Source of the DNA: Bacteroidales bacterium GP4
GTDB taxonomy: Bacteria > Bacteroidota > Bacteroidia > Bacteroidales > Muribaculaceae
Assembly: GCA_001701065.1 (NCBI GenBank)
Contig: DAAL01000127.1
Location: 1 to 20,333, forward strand
Reading direction: 5' to 3'
DNA length: 20,333 nucleotides
A program made the translations under genes and the position numbers. The first letter of the stretch is position 1. The number at the start of each line of letters is the position of its first letter. This document shows, piece by piece, positions 6,158-15,328 of this stretch. The notes beneath the pieces are model-generated. The model was not told where the DNA came from. It saw only the letters and a program-made list of their open reading frames with translations, and searched no databases.

Positions 6158-8209
6158 TTACTTCATCAGGTCGATGGAGCGGCGGATGAAGTTGCTTAAG
6201 TCCTGTCCTTTGAGGAGTCCGTTGCCGAGAAGGGCGAGGTCGATAAGCTGCTTGACTGTGGGCTGCTGTGCGGCATAGTCCGAGATGGTCTTCGATTCCT
6301 TGTCACGCAGAGTGCTTACCTCTTGTTCAAGGTCGGTGACTTTTTTGTTGTCGTCATCGCTGAGTTTGCCGTCCTTTGCGCCTTCACGGAGTTTTGTGAT
6401 TTCAGCGTTGTCCTTTTCGATATTCTCGGAGATAGGAGCCACTGTTGCGCCTATTGCATTGTCGGCATTGTCCTTTATTGCCTTTACGAGAGGATGCTCG
6501 GTGTTGACAATCAGGTTGTAGCTGTCGGGCAATTCACCGTAGAACGACATGCCGGGCTGCATTGCAGCCATGTCCTTCATTCGGCGCATGTACTCGTTCT
6601 GAGTAATCATCAACGGTGCTGACTCAGGTGACATAGCCTCAAACGACACAAGGAACTCAGACTTCTCCACAGCCGGAATCTGCGACTTGAATAGGGTGGT
6701 CATGATGTTCACCTGAAGCGGAGTGAGGTCAGCGGCTTTCTTGTCCTCTTTTCTTATAAGATTCTCGATGGTGTCAGAGTCGACGCGCACAAAGTGGGAC
6801 TTTTCGAGCTTCTGCTCAAGGAATCCTATGAAATGGCTGTCAAGCTGTCCGTCCATCACGAGCACGCTGTAACCCTTGTCGGTTGCCGCGTTGATGTAGT
6901 TGTACTGAGCCATGGGGTCGGTAGTGTAGAGGTACACTACATTGCCATCCTTGTCAGTCTGGTTAGCTTCGATAAGTGTCTTGTACTCTTCAAGAGTATA
7001 ATACTTATTGTTAGTGTCCTTGACGAGGACAAACTTCATGGCGCGTTCAGCAAATTTTTCATCGGTCAACATGCCGTATTCGATGAATATCTTGATGTCG
7101 TCCCACTTGCTTTCGTAGTCTTCGCGGTGGTTCTTGAATATTTCCTCAAGGCGGTCAGCAACTTTACGAGTGATGTAAGTGGATATTTTCTTGACTGCGG
7201 TGTCGCTTTGCAGATAAGAACGTGACACATTCAGCGGAATATCTGGTGAATCGATCACACCTTGCATCAGCATCATAAATTCAGGCACTACGCCCTCTAC
7301 GGAGTCAGTCACAAACACCTGGTTGCAGTAAAGCTGGATGCGGTTACGCTGAACATCGATGTTGTTCTTGATTTTCGGGAAATAGAGAATACCGGTGAGG
7401 GTAAAAGGATAGTCGACATTCAGGTGAATCCAGAACAGAGGATCGTCCTGTCCGGGATAAAGTTCGCGATAGAAACGGCGGTAATCGTCATCGTTAAGTT
7501 CCGACGGTTTTTTGGTCCATTCAGGCTCTGTGTTGTTGATTACCTTGTCCTTGTCAGTGTCCACATATTTTCCGTCCTTCCATTCCTGTTCCTTTCCTGA
7601 AACCACAGGCACGGGCAAGAAGCGGCAATATTTCTTCAAAAGAGTGTCGATGCGGGACTGTTCGAGGAATTCCTTGTTTTCTTCGTCAATGTAAAGGATT
7701 ATGTCAGTACCGCGTTCTGCCTTTTCGATAGGTTTCATCTCAAACTCAGGCGAACCGTCGCACACCCAGCTTACGGCTTCCGCGCCTTCCTGATAGGACA
7801 GGGTGCGTATCTCCACTTTTTTTGACACCATAAAAGCGGAATAGAAACCAAGACCGAAGTGACCGATGATGTTTTCGGCTTTATCCTTGTATTTAGCCAA
7901 AAATTCTTCGGCTCCAGAGAATGCTATCTGATTAATGTATTTGTCAATGTCGGCGGCTGTCATGCCTATACCATGGTCGCTTACTGTAAGAGTTCCTGTC
8001 GATTTGTCAACCGATACTTTCACTTTCAGGTCGCCTAACTCGCCTTTATATTCGCCGAACGACGAAAGTGTGCGCATCTTCTGAGTAGCGTCTATCGCAT
8101 TGCTTACAAGCTCACGCAAGAATATTTCGTGGTCACTATAAAGGAATTTTTTAATGACAGGGAAAATATTCTCTGTGGTAACACCAATTTTACCTTTTTG
8201 AGTATCCAT
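6158..8209 (-). CDS. htpG: Molecular chaperone HtpG (bacterial Hsp90)
   Basis: HtpG is the ATP-driven Hsp90 chaperone of the cytoplasm, acting as a dimer with the DnaK system. The 683-residue length fits Bacteroidota members, which are longer than the roughly 624-residue E. coli protein. The N-terminal GHKL ATPase shows the Mg/ATP helix EIFLRELVSNAID (28-40, with E33 and N37), the D78 motif SDHGIGM (77-83) and the glycine lid GHFGLGF (116-122). The middle domain and C-terminal dimerisation domain follow. A charged, probably coiled-coil insertion lies at about 595-641. No MEEVD tail is present, as expected in bacteria. The gene is monocistronic, with a strong hairpin after it and a divergent sensor-kinase gene 264 bases upstream. 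I found no CIRCE operator in front of it, and only a weak -7 candidate. Confidence 0.98.
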   Translation of the reverse strand: MDTQKGKIGVTTENIFPVIKKFLYSDHEIFLRELVSNAIDATQKMRTLSSFGEYKGELGDLKVKVSVDKSTGTLTVSDHGIGMTAADIDKYINQIAFSGAEEFLAKYKDKAENIIGHFGLGFYSAFMVSKKVEIRTLSYQEGAEAVSWVCDGSPEFEMKPIEKAERGTDIILYIDEENKEFLEQSRIDTLLKKYCRFLPVPVVSGKEQEWKDGKYVDTDKDKVINNTEPEWTKKPSELNDDDYRRFYRELYPGQDDPLFWIHLNVDYPFTLTGILYFPKIKNNIDVQRNRIQLYCNQVFVTDSVEGVVPEFMMLMQGVIDSPDIPLNVSRSYLQSDTAVKKISTYITRKVADRLEEIFKNHREDYESKWDDIKIFIEYGMLTDEKFAERAMKFVLVKDTNNKYYTLEEYKTLIEANQTDKDGNVVYLYTTDPMAQYNYINAATDKGYSVLVMDGQLDSHFIGFLEQKLEKSHFVRVDSDTIENLIRKEDKKAADLTPLQVNIMTTLFKSQIPAVEKSEFLVSFEAMSPESAPLMITQNEYMRRMKDMAAMQPGMSFYGELPDSYNLIVNTEHPLVKAIKDNADNAIGATVAPISENIEKDNAEITKLREGAKDGKLSDDDNKKVTDLEQEVSTLRDKESKTISDYAAQQPTVKQLIDLALLGNGLLKGQDLSNFIRRSIDLMK

Positions 8210-8253
8210 AATTTTCTTAGTTATTAATTAGTATTCTTTACAATAACATATTG

Positions 8254-8261
8254 CAAATAAA
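8254..8261 (-). promoter_or_regulatory. Possible -7 box of htpG
   Basis: On the minus strand TTTATTTG, followed by CA, differs by one base from TAnnTTTG. It lies 45 bases before the htpG ATG. There is no clear -33 partner, so this is tentative. Confidence 0.35.
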
Positions 8262-8406
8262 ATACCACCCGATTATCATGTCATTTTTGTATTAAATAAA
8301 GTTAATCCAAGGTGACAAAATGGCGCATCCTTCGCTTGAAGCGGCTACAAGGTTTATAGGTGAATTTGTTAAAAATTCATCGGTGTGGATTATTTTCTTT
8401 AAAAAT

Positions 8407-8440
8407 TTTGGGTTTATACAACAATTTAAACATATCTTTG
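8407..8440 (+). promoter_or_regulatory. Promoter of the TPR sensor-kinase gene
   Basis: TATCTTTG (8433-8440) is a perfect -7 box, preceded 22 bases earlier by TTTG (8407-8410) as a possible -33 element; the spacing is slightly longer than usual. The ATG at 8474 follows by 33 bases. A seven-base AT-rich inverted repeat (8361-8367 with 8373-8379) lies just upstream and could be an operator, but is weak evidence. Confidence 0.7.
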
Positions 8441-8473
8441 TACTCCATATTAAGAAATGTCTAAAAATATCAT

Positions 8474-9976
8474 ATGAAAAATTTATTTACATTCATCCTT
8501 GTTTTAGCATTGGGCATAGGTTGCCTCAATGCGCAAACCTCGCCTGACAATTTGGCAAAGCAGGCTCAAAACAGTCTTGACCAGAAAGAATACACCACAG
8601 CGCGGTATAAATTTTTGTTAGCCTATAACGGTTACATTAATCAGAAAAATTACGATAAAGCCGCCGATGCCGGCTCCAAGGTAGCTGCGCTTTATGCCCG
8701 TGAAAACTACTATGAGGAAGCTTTCAAGCTCCTTAACCGAATGGACCAAGTGTTTTCCGACGTGGAAAAGGCTGACAGCACAGAACGTCCCCAGCTTCAT
8801 TATAAAACCGCCAAGGAACGCCTTGCGATGTACATAAAGCTTAAAAACGCACCTCGTTCGCAGGAGCAGATAAACAAGATGGGCGATTACGCTAAGAAGA
8901 TAAACAAGGATGAAGTAAACAACGACTTCCAGTACTCCAAAGCCAACTATTACTATGCTTTCGGCAACACCAAGCAGGGCGATGCCGCTATAAATCAGGT
9001 GATAAAGCACTACGAGTCGAAGAATGATTACGCCAAAGCCGATGAAAGCTACAAGACCCTTATAAACAACGCTATCAAGATGAACAATTCACGTCTTGTG
9101 GCGCGTACCTACGACAGCTATATCAAATGGAGCGATTCTATACGCGCCGTTACCGCCAAGGACGAGCTTTCGGTGATGCAGAAGAAGTTTGACGACAGCC
9201 AGAAGGTAGTTGCCGAGAAAGAACATACCATCAGCGTGAAAAACGGCATCATCATAACACTCGGCATCATAGCCGCCATACTTGTGGCTGCCCTTGTGTT
9301 CGGCTTCATAATACTAATGCGCTATATGGTGCTTAACCGCAAGCAGAAAAAGACTATCATGATAGCCAACGAGCACAATGCCCTTAAAACTCAGTTCATA
9401 CATAATATATCTACTCAGATGGAGCCGACCCTTGACACGCTCGACAAGAATCTTCCGGCTGTGAAGGCGTTAAAGTCATTCTCCCGCAATATCCAGGAGA
9501 TGTCAGATCTTGAAACTTCATTGGAAGAGAAATACGACCTTGAGGATGTCAATGTGCAGTCCTTCTGTGAGGCGCTTATGGACGAAATCAGGGATAAAGT
9601 GAAACCGGGAGTGACACTCAATGTGAACGCTCCCAAGATGTCGGCAAAATTCAATGCCGAGGCAACGGCAAGAATACTCCGCCACTTGCTTTACAATGCA
9701 TCATTGTACACTCCCGCTGACGGAAAAATATCACTTGAGTACAAAAAACGCGGTGCCCACACCCAGCAGTTCATCGTAACTGACAACGGTTCCGGAATAC
9801 CCGAAGAAATAAGAGGAACAATATTCAAGCCGTTTACTGACGTGCATGACCTTACTCAGGGCGACGGACTCGGACTTCCCATCTGTTCCTTGATGGCAGC
9901 CAAAAGCAATGGATCGCTGTCGTTGGACGACACTTTCCACAACGGCGCACGTTTTGTGCTTGAACTTCATAACTGA
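8474..9976 (+). CDS. TPR-containing sensor histidine kinase, atypical H-box
   Basis: This 500-residue envelope sensor has a signal peptide (1-20, ending LNA before Q21), a periplasmic helical TPR-like region (about 25-225), a short coiled coil (about 228-255), one membrane helix (about 257-284) and a cytoplasmic kinase core. The ATPase motifs are intact: N-box around N408 (RHLLYNASLYTP, 403-414), G1 DNGSGIP (437-443), F-box FKPF (451-454) and G2 GDGLGLP (463-469). The H-box region FIHNISTQMEPTL (308-320) aligns with the usual FxxNMSHExRTPL, but the phosphoacceptor His is replaced by T314 and the following Glu by Q315. His309/310-type histidines nearby (H310) are off-register. No response regulator lies next to it. 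It has its own promoter and a hairpin terminator. It could be a pseudokinase, use another His, or act through a partner. Confidence 0.88.
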   Translation: MKNLFTFILVLALGIGCLNAQTSPDNLAKQAQNSLDQKEYTTARYKFLLAYNGYINQKNYDKAADAGSKVAALYARENYYEEAFKLLNRMDQVFSDVEKADSTERPQLHYKTAKERLAMYIKLKNAPRSQEQINKMGDYAKKINKDEVNNDFQYSKANYYYAFGNTKQGDAAINQVIKHYESKNDYAKADESYKTLINNAIKMNNSRLVARTYDSYIKWSDSIRAVTAKDELSVMQKKFDDSQKVVAEKEHTISVKNGIIITLGIIAAILVAALVFGFIILMRYMVLNRKQKKTIMIANEHNALKTQFIHNISTQMEPTLDTLDKNLPAVKALKSFSRNIQEMSDLETSLEEKYDLEDVNVQSFCEALMDEIRDKVKPGVTLNVNAPKMSAKFNAEATARILRHLLYNASLYTPADGKISLEYKKRGAHTQQFIVTDNGSGIPEEIRGTIFKPFTDVHDLTQGDGLGLPICSLMAAKSNGSLSLDDTFHNGARFVLELHN

Positions 9977-10002
9977 TAACACCTTATTTTACATCAATAG
10001 CT

Positions 10003-10038
10003 AAAGAGCTTGCGGAAACGCAGGCTCTTTGTTTTTAT
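10003..10038 (+). terminator. Terminator of the sensor-kinase gene
   Basis: A 12-base-pair stem (10003-10014 with 10019-10030, one G.U) is closed by a GAAA tetraloop and followed by GTTTTTAT. It begins 26 bases past the stop. Confidence 0.88.
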
Positions 10039-10084
10039 ATGAATCTTTCAAGTCGGCTCCAAAACCTTTGAATTGGTTCCATAA

Positions 10085-10116
10085 TTTGTGTCCTATGGAT
10101 AATTTAATTAAATTTG
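10085..10116 (+). promoter_or_regulatory. Promoter of the GH127 gene
   Basis: TTTG (10085-10088), a 20-base spacer and TAAATTTG (10109-10116) match both elements of the Bacteroidota housekeeping promoter at the expected spacing. The ATG at 10147 follows by 30 bases. With the terminator just upstream, this makes the GH127 gene an independent unit. Confidence 0.78.
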
Positions 10117-10146
10117 TAAACTGGTAATTAATAAATTTAGTGAATT

Positions 10147-12498
10147 ATGAAATATTTAACCTTAATCTGCGCATCATTAGGTATAGGATTGGCGGGGACG
10201 GCAAATGCCGTCGGCATCAATGCCAAACTCACCGCTTTTCCTGTAGAGAATGTGCGTTTGACACCAAGTGCGTTTAAAGATGCGCAGGATGCCGACATCC
10301 GATACCTCCTTGCGCTGGATCCTGACCGTCTTATTGCGCCCTATAGGGCTGAGGCAGGATTGCCGAGAATAGCCGAGAATTATCCCAACTGGGAGAATAC
10401 GGGACTTAACGGACACATAGGAGGGCATTACCTCTCAGCCCTTGCTTTTATGTATGCCTCCACCGGCAATAAAGAGATAGGGGCGAAACTTGACTATACT
10501 CTTCGCCAGCTTAAAGAATGCCAGGATGCCGCCGGCGACGGTTACTTATGCGGCGCTCCCGGAGGACGAAAAATATGGAAAGAAGTGTCGGAAGGCAATA
10601 TCCGCGCAGGCGGATTCAGCCTGAACGAAGGATGGGTTCCGCTCTACAACATCCACAAGATATTTGCCGGACTCCGTGACGCTTATCAGCAGTGCGGACG
10701 CGAGGATGCAAAGGAGATACTTATAAAGCTTACCGACTGGTTCTATGGGATGACTTCAAATCTTACCGATGAGCAGATTCAGGATATGCTGCGTAGCGAA
10801 CATGGCGGATTGAACGAAGTGTTTGCCGATGCGGCGGTAATCAGCGGCGATGACCGATACATGGACTTGGCTCGTCGATTCTCCCATCGTTTTGTCCTCG
10901 ACCCGCTTATCGGCAGAGAGGACAGGCTGACAGGAATGCATGCCAATACTCAGATTCCTAAAGTCATAGGATTCAAACGCATAGCCGATATTGACGGCAA
11001 TTCCGACTGGGATGCTGCTTCACGCTATTTCTGGGACATCGTAACGTCGGGACGCACTATCTCCATAGGCGGCAACAGCGTAAGAGAGCATTTCCATCCT
11101 TCCGATGATTTTTCAAGTATGTTCAAAAGCGAACAAGGTCCTGAAACATGTAACACCTACAATATGCTGCGCCTTACAAAGATGCTCTATGAGACCACAG
11201 CCGATGTGTCTTTGATGGACTATTACGAGCGTGCGCTTTACAATCACATTCTTTCGTCAGAGAATGCCGAGAAAGGCGGTTTCGTGTATTTTACTCCGAT
11301 GCGTTCCGGTCATTACCGTGTGTACTCCCAGCCTGAAACGAGTTTCTGGTGCTGTGTGGGTTCCGGTCTTGAAAACCATGCCCGATACGGCGAAATGATA
11401 TATAGTCACACCGATAATGATTTCTTCGCCAATCTTTATATCCCGTCGAGAGTGGAATGGGGAGATGTCACAATCGAGCAGTCCAATAATTTCCCCGAAA
11501 GTGAATCCACTGACTTTGTTGTGACTCTCCCGAAGAAAAAATCATTTGCGATGAATATCCGTATTCCCGGATGGCTTGCATCTTCGTCAATGGCGGTGAC
11601 TGTCAACGGTTCTCCGGTGAAGGGTGAAGTCAAGGATGGATTTTACCGCATATCCCGCAAGTGGAAAAACGGCGACAAAGTTCATGTGGAGCTTCCCATG
11701 AAGCTTTCGGCATCGCAGTTGCCCGACGGATCGCCTAATTATTCGTTCCTTTATGGTCCCATAGTGCTTGCCGCCAACCTTGGAGAAATAGGGGAGGCAG
11801 GCGTTTATGCCGATGACAGCCGTGGAGGTCACATAGCGGCAGGTCGACAGCTTCCGCTGAATACCATGCCTGTGCTTGTTGGTGAAAAGAACACTCTGCT
11901 CGACAACATTAAAAAGGATGATGCGCCCACACTGAGCTTCACAATGTCCAATGTGGCATCAGCCGACGGCGGCACAATGAAGCTTGAACCGTTCAACCGA
12001 ATGCATGACTGCCGTTACATGGTGTACTGGGAATTGCTATCCCGTCCACAGCTTCAGGCACGCCGGGCTGCGCAGGCTGAGGAAGAGCGCATCAAGGCTG
12101 AACTTGACGCAGTGACAGTGGATCATGTGGTGTGCGGCGAACAACAGCCTGAAAGTGACCACTTCATCGCTATGGAGGGTACATTTGCCGGCAATGACGA
12201 GGATTTGCATTGGCGAAAAGCCCGCAGGGCAGGATGGTTCAGCTACAAGATGAAGGCGAGTGCCGACAAAGCATCAAAACTTCGTGTGGCGTTTGAGGCG
12301 CATCCTGAACATGCGGCGGCTATCTTAGCCGAGGGCACCGAGATAGGTGTTTGCCATGCTCCGGGCGAAAACGGTATTGTGACCAAGGAGTTTGACCTGC
12401 CGGAAGAACTTCGCGGCAAGGAAAATATCTTGATTACCATAAAATCCCATGATGACCGGGAAACTCCTAAAATTTATGAGACCCGTCTTATCAAATAA
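10147..12498 (+). CDS. Secreted GH127 beta-L-arabinofuranosidase
   Basis: The 783-residue protein belongs to glycoside hydrolase family 127 (DUF1680), enzymes that release L-arabinofuranose from plant glycans by a retaining, zinc-dependent mechanism with a cysteine nucleophile. A signal peptide ends at ANA (residue 21), placing it in the periplasm or outside. The (alpha/alpha)6 barrel follows, with family motifs GGHYLSA (92-98), HGGLNE (219-224) and HANTQIPK (265-272). The metal and catalytic residues known from HypBA1 are present: E333 and C335 in GPETCNT, and C402-C403 in WCCVGSGLE. The region after about 440 contains beta-rich accessory domains and an extra C-terminal segment (about 650-783), as in long Bacteroidota members. 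No SusC/SusD pair, regulator or other glycosidase is adjacent, and exact substrate specificity is unknown. Confidence 0.92.
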   Translation: MKYLTLICASLGIGLAGTANAVGINAKLTAFPVENVRLTPSAFKDAQDADIRYLLALDPDRLIAPYRAEAGLPRIAENYPNWENTGLNGHIGGHYLSALAFMYASTGNKEIGAKLDYTLRQLKECQDAAGDGYLCGAPGGRKIWKEVSEGNIRAGGFSLNEGWVPLYNIHKIFAGLRDAYQQCGREDAKEILIKLTDWFYGMTSNLTDEQIQDMLRSEHGGLNEVFADAAVISGDDRYMDLARRFSHRFVLDPLIGREDRLTGMHANTQIPKVIGFKRIADIDGNSDWDAASRYFWDIVTSGRTISIGGNSVREHFHPSDDFSSMFKSEQGPETCNTYNMLRLTKMLYETTADVSLMDYYERALYNHILSSENAEKGGFVYFTPMRSGHYRVYSQPETSFWCCVGSGLENHARYGEMIYSHTDNDFFANLYIPSRVEWGDVTIEQSNNFPESESTDFVVTLPKKKSFAMNIRIPGWLASSSMAVTVNGSPVKGEVKDGFYRISRKWKNGDKVHVELPMKLSASQLPDGSPNYSFLYGPIVLAANLGEIGEAGVYADDSRGGHIAAGRQLPLNTMPVLVGEKNTLLDNIKKDDAPTLSFTMSNVASADGGTMKLEPFNRMHDCRYMVYWELLSRPQLQARRAAQAEEERIKAELDAVTVDHVVCGEQQPESDHFIAMEGTFAGNDEDLHWRKARRAGWFSYKMKASADKASKLRVAFEAHPEHAAAILAEGTEIGVCHAPGENGIVTKEFDLPEELRGKENILITIKSHDDRETPKIYETRLIK

Positions 12499-12521
12499 AA
12501 ATGCTATGAGTCTATAACAAC

Positions 12522-12557
12522 AAAGGAGCCATCCCTGCTGACGGGGTTGGCTCCTTT
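12522..12557. terminator. Bidirectional terminator between GH127 and clpC
   Basis: AAAGGAGCCA (12522-12531) pairs with TGGCTCCTTT (12548-12557); after one T:T mismatch, CCC (12533-12535) pairs with GGG (12544-12546). It sits between two convergent stops, 23 bases past the GH127 stop codon and 20 bases past the clpC stop. The T-runs on each side are short. Confidence 0.7.
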
Positions 12558-12576
12558 GCTATTATAAATAGGTGAT

Positions 12577-15096
12577 TTAATCGTTTCGTACCTGCGATGT
12601 TATCTTGTCATTGGCAGCGTCATAGTCCACGATTATGTGCTGTCCTGATTCAAGAGTCGCATTGATGATCATTTCAGCAAGCTCATCCTCAAGATACTTC
12701 TGAATAGCTCGTTTCAATGGACGTGCGCCGTATTGTGCATCGTACCCCTTATTGGCTATGTAGTTTTTCGCCTCGTCGGTGATGGTGAGTTTATAGCCAA
12801 GGCTGTCCACACGCTTGTAGAAGCCTGCAAGCTCTATGTCGATAATCTTGAATATAGCTTCTTTGTCGAGAGTGTCAAACATCACTATGTCATCCACACG
12901 GTTAAGGAACTCAGGAGAGAAAGCTTTGTTCAACGCTTTCTGTATCACTCCGTGGGAGTATTCCTTGTCAACCTCCTTGGTGTTGAAGCCTACGCCCGAT
13001 CCGAAATCCTTGAGTTGGCGTGAGCCGATGTTGGATGTCATTATTATAATGGTGTTCTTGAAGTCCACCTTACGTCCGAGACTGTCGGTGAGCCTTCCTT
13101 CGTCAAGCACTTGAAGAAGGATGTTGAACACATCGGGGTGCGCCTTCTCTATTTCGTCGAGCAGAACTACGGAATAGGGGTGGTTACGCACTTTCTCCGT
13201 GAGTTGACCGCCTTCCTCGTAGCCTACATATCCCGGAGGCGCTCCTACAAGGCGTGACACAGTGAACTTCTCCATGTATTCGCTCATGTCGATGCGGATG
13301 AGTGTGTCGGCTGAGTCAAACAGATACTCGGCAAGCTTCTTGGCAAGGTGGGTTTTTCCCACGCCTGTAGGACCTAAGAACATGAATGTGCCTATAGGCT
13401 TGTTAGGGTCTTTCAGCCCCACACGGTTACGCTGTATAGCCTTGACTATTGTGTCAATTGCCTTGTCCTGACCTATAATGGCGTTTTTGAGCTTGGGTCC
13501 CATCTCACGCAGTCTCATGCCCTCGGCTTGTGCTATGCGCTGAACAGGCACGCCGGTCATCATCGCCACCACTTCCGCCACTTTCTCTTCGTCAACGGTC
13601 TGTGGATTGGCGGTCAATGAAGCCTCCCAACTACGCTTGGCTGCTTCAAGCTCCATCTTCAGGCGTTGTTCCTTATCGCGGAAGGATGCCGCGCTTTCAA
13701 AGTCCTGCGACTGCGCTGCTTTGAGTTTGCTGGCATTGGTGAGGGCTATCTGTTCTTCTATGTCCTCGATTTCCTTGGGCACTTTGATGTTTGTCACGTG
13801 CACACGTGAACCGGCTTCGTCAAGCGCGTCAATAGCTTTGTCAGGGAAATTACGGTCACTGACATAACGGTCGGTCAATTTGACACATGCTTCAAGCGCA
13901 TCGGGCGTATAATTCACGTTGTGGTGAGCTTCGTACTTGTCCTTGATGTTGTTCAGGATGCTCAGTGTCTCTTCCGGAGTGGTAGGCTCAACCATCACTT
14001 TCTGGAAACGGCGTTCAAGAGCACCGTCCTTTTCGATGTTCTTGCGGTATTCATCGAGAGTAGTGGCTCCTATGCACTGGATTTCGCCTCGTGCAAGCGC
14101 CGGTTTGAGCAGATTGGCTGCATCCATCGAACCGGCTGCGTTGCCGGCTCCCACTATGGTGTGTAGCTCGTCGATAAAGAGTATCACATCTTTATTCTTT
14201 GAAAGCTCATTGAGGATAGCTTTGATGCGTTCCTCAAACTGTCCTCTATATTTTGTGCCGGCTACTATCGAAGCCATGTCAAGCGAAATCACGCGTTTGT
14301 CAAAGAGAATTCTTGACACTTTACGCTGGACAATGCGCAGCGCAAGACCTTCCACGATTGCCGATTTTCCCACTCCCGGTTCGCCTATAAGCACGGGATT
14401 GTTCTTCTTTCGGCGGCTTAAAATCTGCGCAAGGCGTTCTATCTCAACGTCTCTGCCTATTACGGGGTCAAGGCGGTTCTCTTCGGCGGCACGTGTCATG
14501 TCGTTGCCGTACTTGTCAAGCACGGGAGTATCGTTGCCGCGTTTAGTGGACGATGCGGGTCGCTGCGACGATGATGACTCATTGGATTCATTCTTGAATA
14601 TGTCCTCGTCCTCGTCTTCTTCCTCTTCGCCGAATGCCGCGCCCATCTGAGGATTATCTGCCACATTGGCAAGCAACCGGTAAAGCTTCTCGTAAGTGAC
14701 TCCGGCTTCATTGAAGCGGGCTATAATGTCGGCATCCTTTACTTCGCTGTTATGGAACAGGGCGAGGAGCAGGTGCTGGGAATCCACCACATCACTTTTA
14801 AGCATTCGTGCCTCAAGCACGCTCAGCTTTATGATGCGGTTGGCTAAGTCGCTTACTGACAGAGTATCGGACGTAGAGGCGATAGCGTGGAGGCTTGAAT
14901 CCAAGGTATCCCTTAATTGGTACAGAGTGTCGTCGTCCAACAACTTCTGCAACGTTATATAGGCTTGACTCTTAGGCTGTGAGAGAATCGCCATCAACAT
15001 GTGCTCCGCCTTGATGGTGGAGTTGTTGTGGCGTGAAGCTTCCACTCGGCTCTGGTCAAGCACTGATTTCAATTCATTTGAAAAGTAAGTCTCCAT
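12577..15096 (-). CDS. clpC: ClpC-type AAA+ unfoldase (ATP-binding subunit of Clp protease)
   Basis: ClpC unfolds substrates and feeds them to the ClpP protease in the cytoplasm. The 839-residue protein has a duplicated Clp N-domain (about 1-145) and then an acidic and serine-rich linker (157-183). AAA-1 has Walker A GEPGVGKS (238-245) and Walker B VILFIDE (304-310). A middle segment carries a UVR-like helix pair (about 455-490, [13 protein letters not shown]). AAA-2 has Walker A GPTGVGKT (575-582) and Walker B VVLLDE (643-648). The tripeptide VGF (702-704) in the AAA-2 loop is the ClpP-docking signature, and together with the short middle domain separates it from the disaggregase ClpB. The gene is monocistronic, converging on GH127 and divergent from gyrA. 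Its upstream region holds a sigma-54-like promoter. Confidence 0.95.
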   Translation of the reverse strand: METYFSNELKSVLDQSRVEASRHNNSTIKAEHMLMAILSQPKSQAYITLQKLLDDDTLYQLRDTLDSSLHAIASTSDTLSVSDLANRIIKLSVLEARMLKSDVVDSQHLLLALFHNSEVKDADIIARFNEAGVTYEKLYRLLANVADNPQMGAAFGEEEEDEDEDIFKNESNESSSSQRPASSTKRGNDTPVLDKYGNDMTRAAEENRLDPVIGRDVEIERLAQILSRRKKNNPVLIGEPGVGKSAIVEGLALRIVQRKVSRILFDKRVISLDMASIVAGTKYRGQFEERIKAILNELSKNKDVILFIDELHTIVGAGNAAGSMDAANLLKPALARGEIQCIGATTLDEYRKNIEKDGALERRFQKVMVEPTTPEETLSILNNIKDKYEAHHNVNYTPDALEACVKLTDRYVSDRNFPDKAIDALDEAGSRVHVTNIKVPKEIEDIEEQIALTNASKLKAAQSQDFESAASFRDKEQRLKMELEAAKRSWEASLTANPQTVDEEKVAEVVAMMTGVPVQRIAQAEGMRLREMGPKLKNAIIGQDKAIDTIVKAIQRNRVGLKDPNKPIGTFMFLGPTGVGKTHLAKKLAEYLFDSADTLIRIDMSEYMEKFTVSRLVGAPPGYVGYEEGGQLTEKVRNHPYSVVLLDEIEKAHPDVFNILLQVLDEGRLTDSLGRKVDFKNTIIIMTSNIGSRQLKDFGSGVGFNTKEVDKEYSHGVIQKALNKAFSPEFLNRVDDIVMFDTLDKEAIFKIIDIELAGFYKRVDSLGYKLTITDEAKNYIANKGYDAQYGARPLKRAIQKYLEDELAEMIINATLESGQHIIVDYDAANDKITSQVRND

Positions 15097-15129
15097 GTAA
15101 TAATAGTTTCTTTTTATACGCTAAACTAC

Positions 15130-15146
15130 TGCAATAATTGTGCCAA
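15130..15146 (-). promoter_or_regulatory. Candidate sigma-54 (RpoN) promoter of clpC
   Basis: On the minus strand TTGGCAC (15146-15140), five bases and TTGCA (15134-15130) give the -24 GG and -12 GC at the required distance. It matches the RpoN consensus TGGCACG-N4-TTGCA except for A instead of the last G of the -24 box. Transcription would begin near 15119, leaving a leader of about 23 bases before the clpC ATG. I saw no good TAnnTTTG box for clpC in the same region. An RpoN activator site was not identified. Confidence 0.5.
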
Positions 15147-15234
15147 AAATTCCCAAGCAGGGCGCATTTAAGAATCTTCAACACTTTTTAAACAATCGGT
15201 GAATTAAAATAGTCGTATTTCCACGTTTTTTTCT

Positions 15235-15242
15235 TATCTTTG
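15235..15242 (+). promoter_or_regulatory. -7 element of gyrA
   Basis: TATCTTTG is a perfect Bacteroidota -7 box, identical to those before the sensor-kinase and DUF1599 genes. No clear -33 TTTG is seen. The expected start near 15249 gives a leader of about 80 bases, which contains the palindrome CGCATGCG (15272-15279). Confidence 0.65.
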
Positions 15243-15328
15243 TAAGAATTTTTGTACATCGCATAATTAGGCGCATGCGTGTCATGGTTGTGCGGTGACG
15301 ATAATAAACGACAACATTTATATAAACA

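Noticed and set aside
8210..8473. CIRCE-type heat-shock operator before htpG
   Set aside because: I searched for TTAGCACTC-N9-GAGTGCTAA-like sequence and saw none; only small AT-rich palindromes are present.
8320..8547. Plus-strand 75-codon frame between htpG and the sensor kinase
   Set aside because: It covers the sensor-kinase promoter and runs into that gene in another frame; low-complexity AT-rich coding with no recognisable domain.
13937..14650. Long plus-strand frame (237 codons) opposite clpC
   Set aside because: It is the serine- and arginine-rich antisense shadow of a strongly conserved ClpC coding region.
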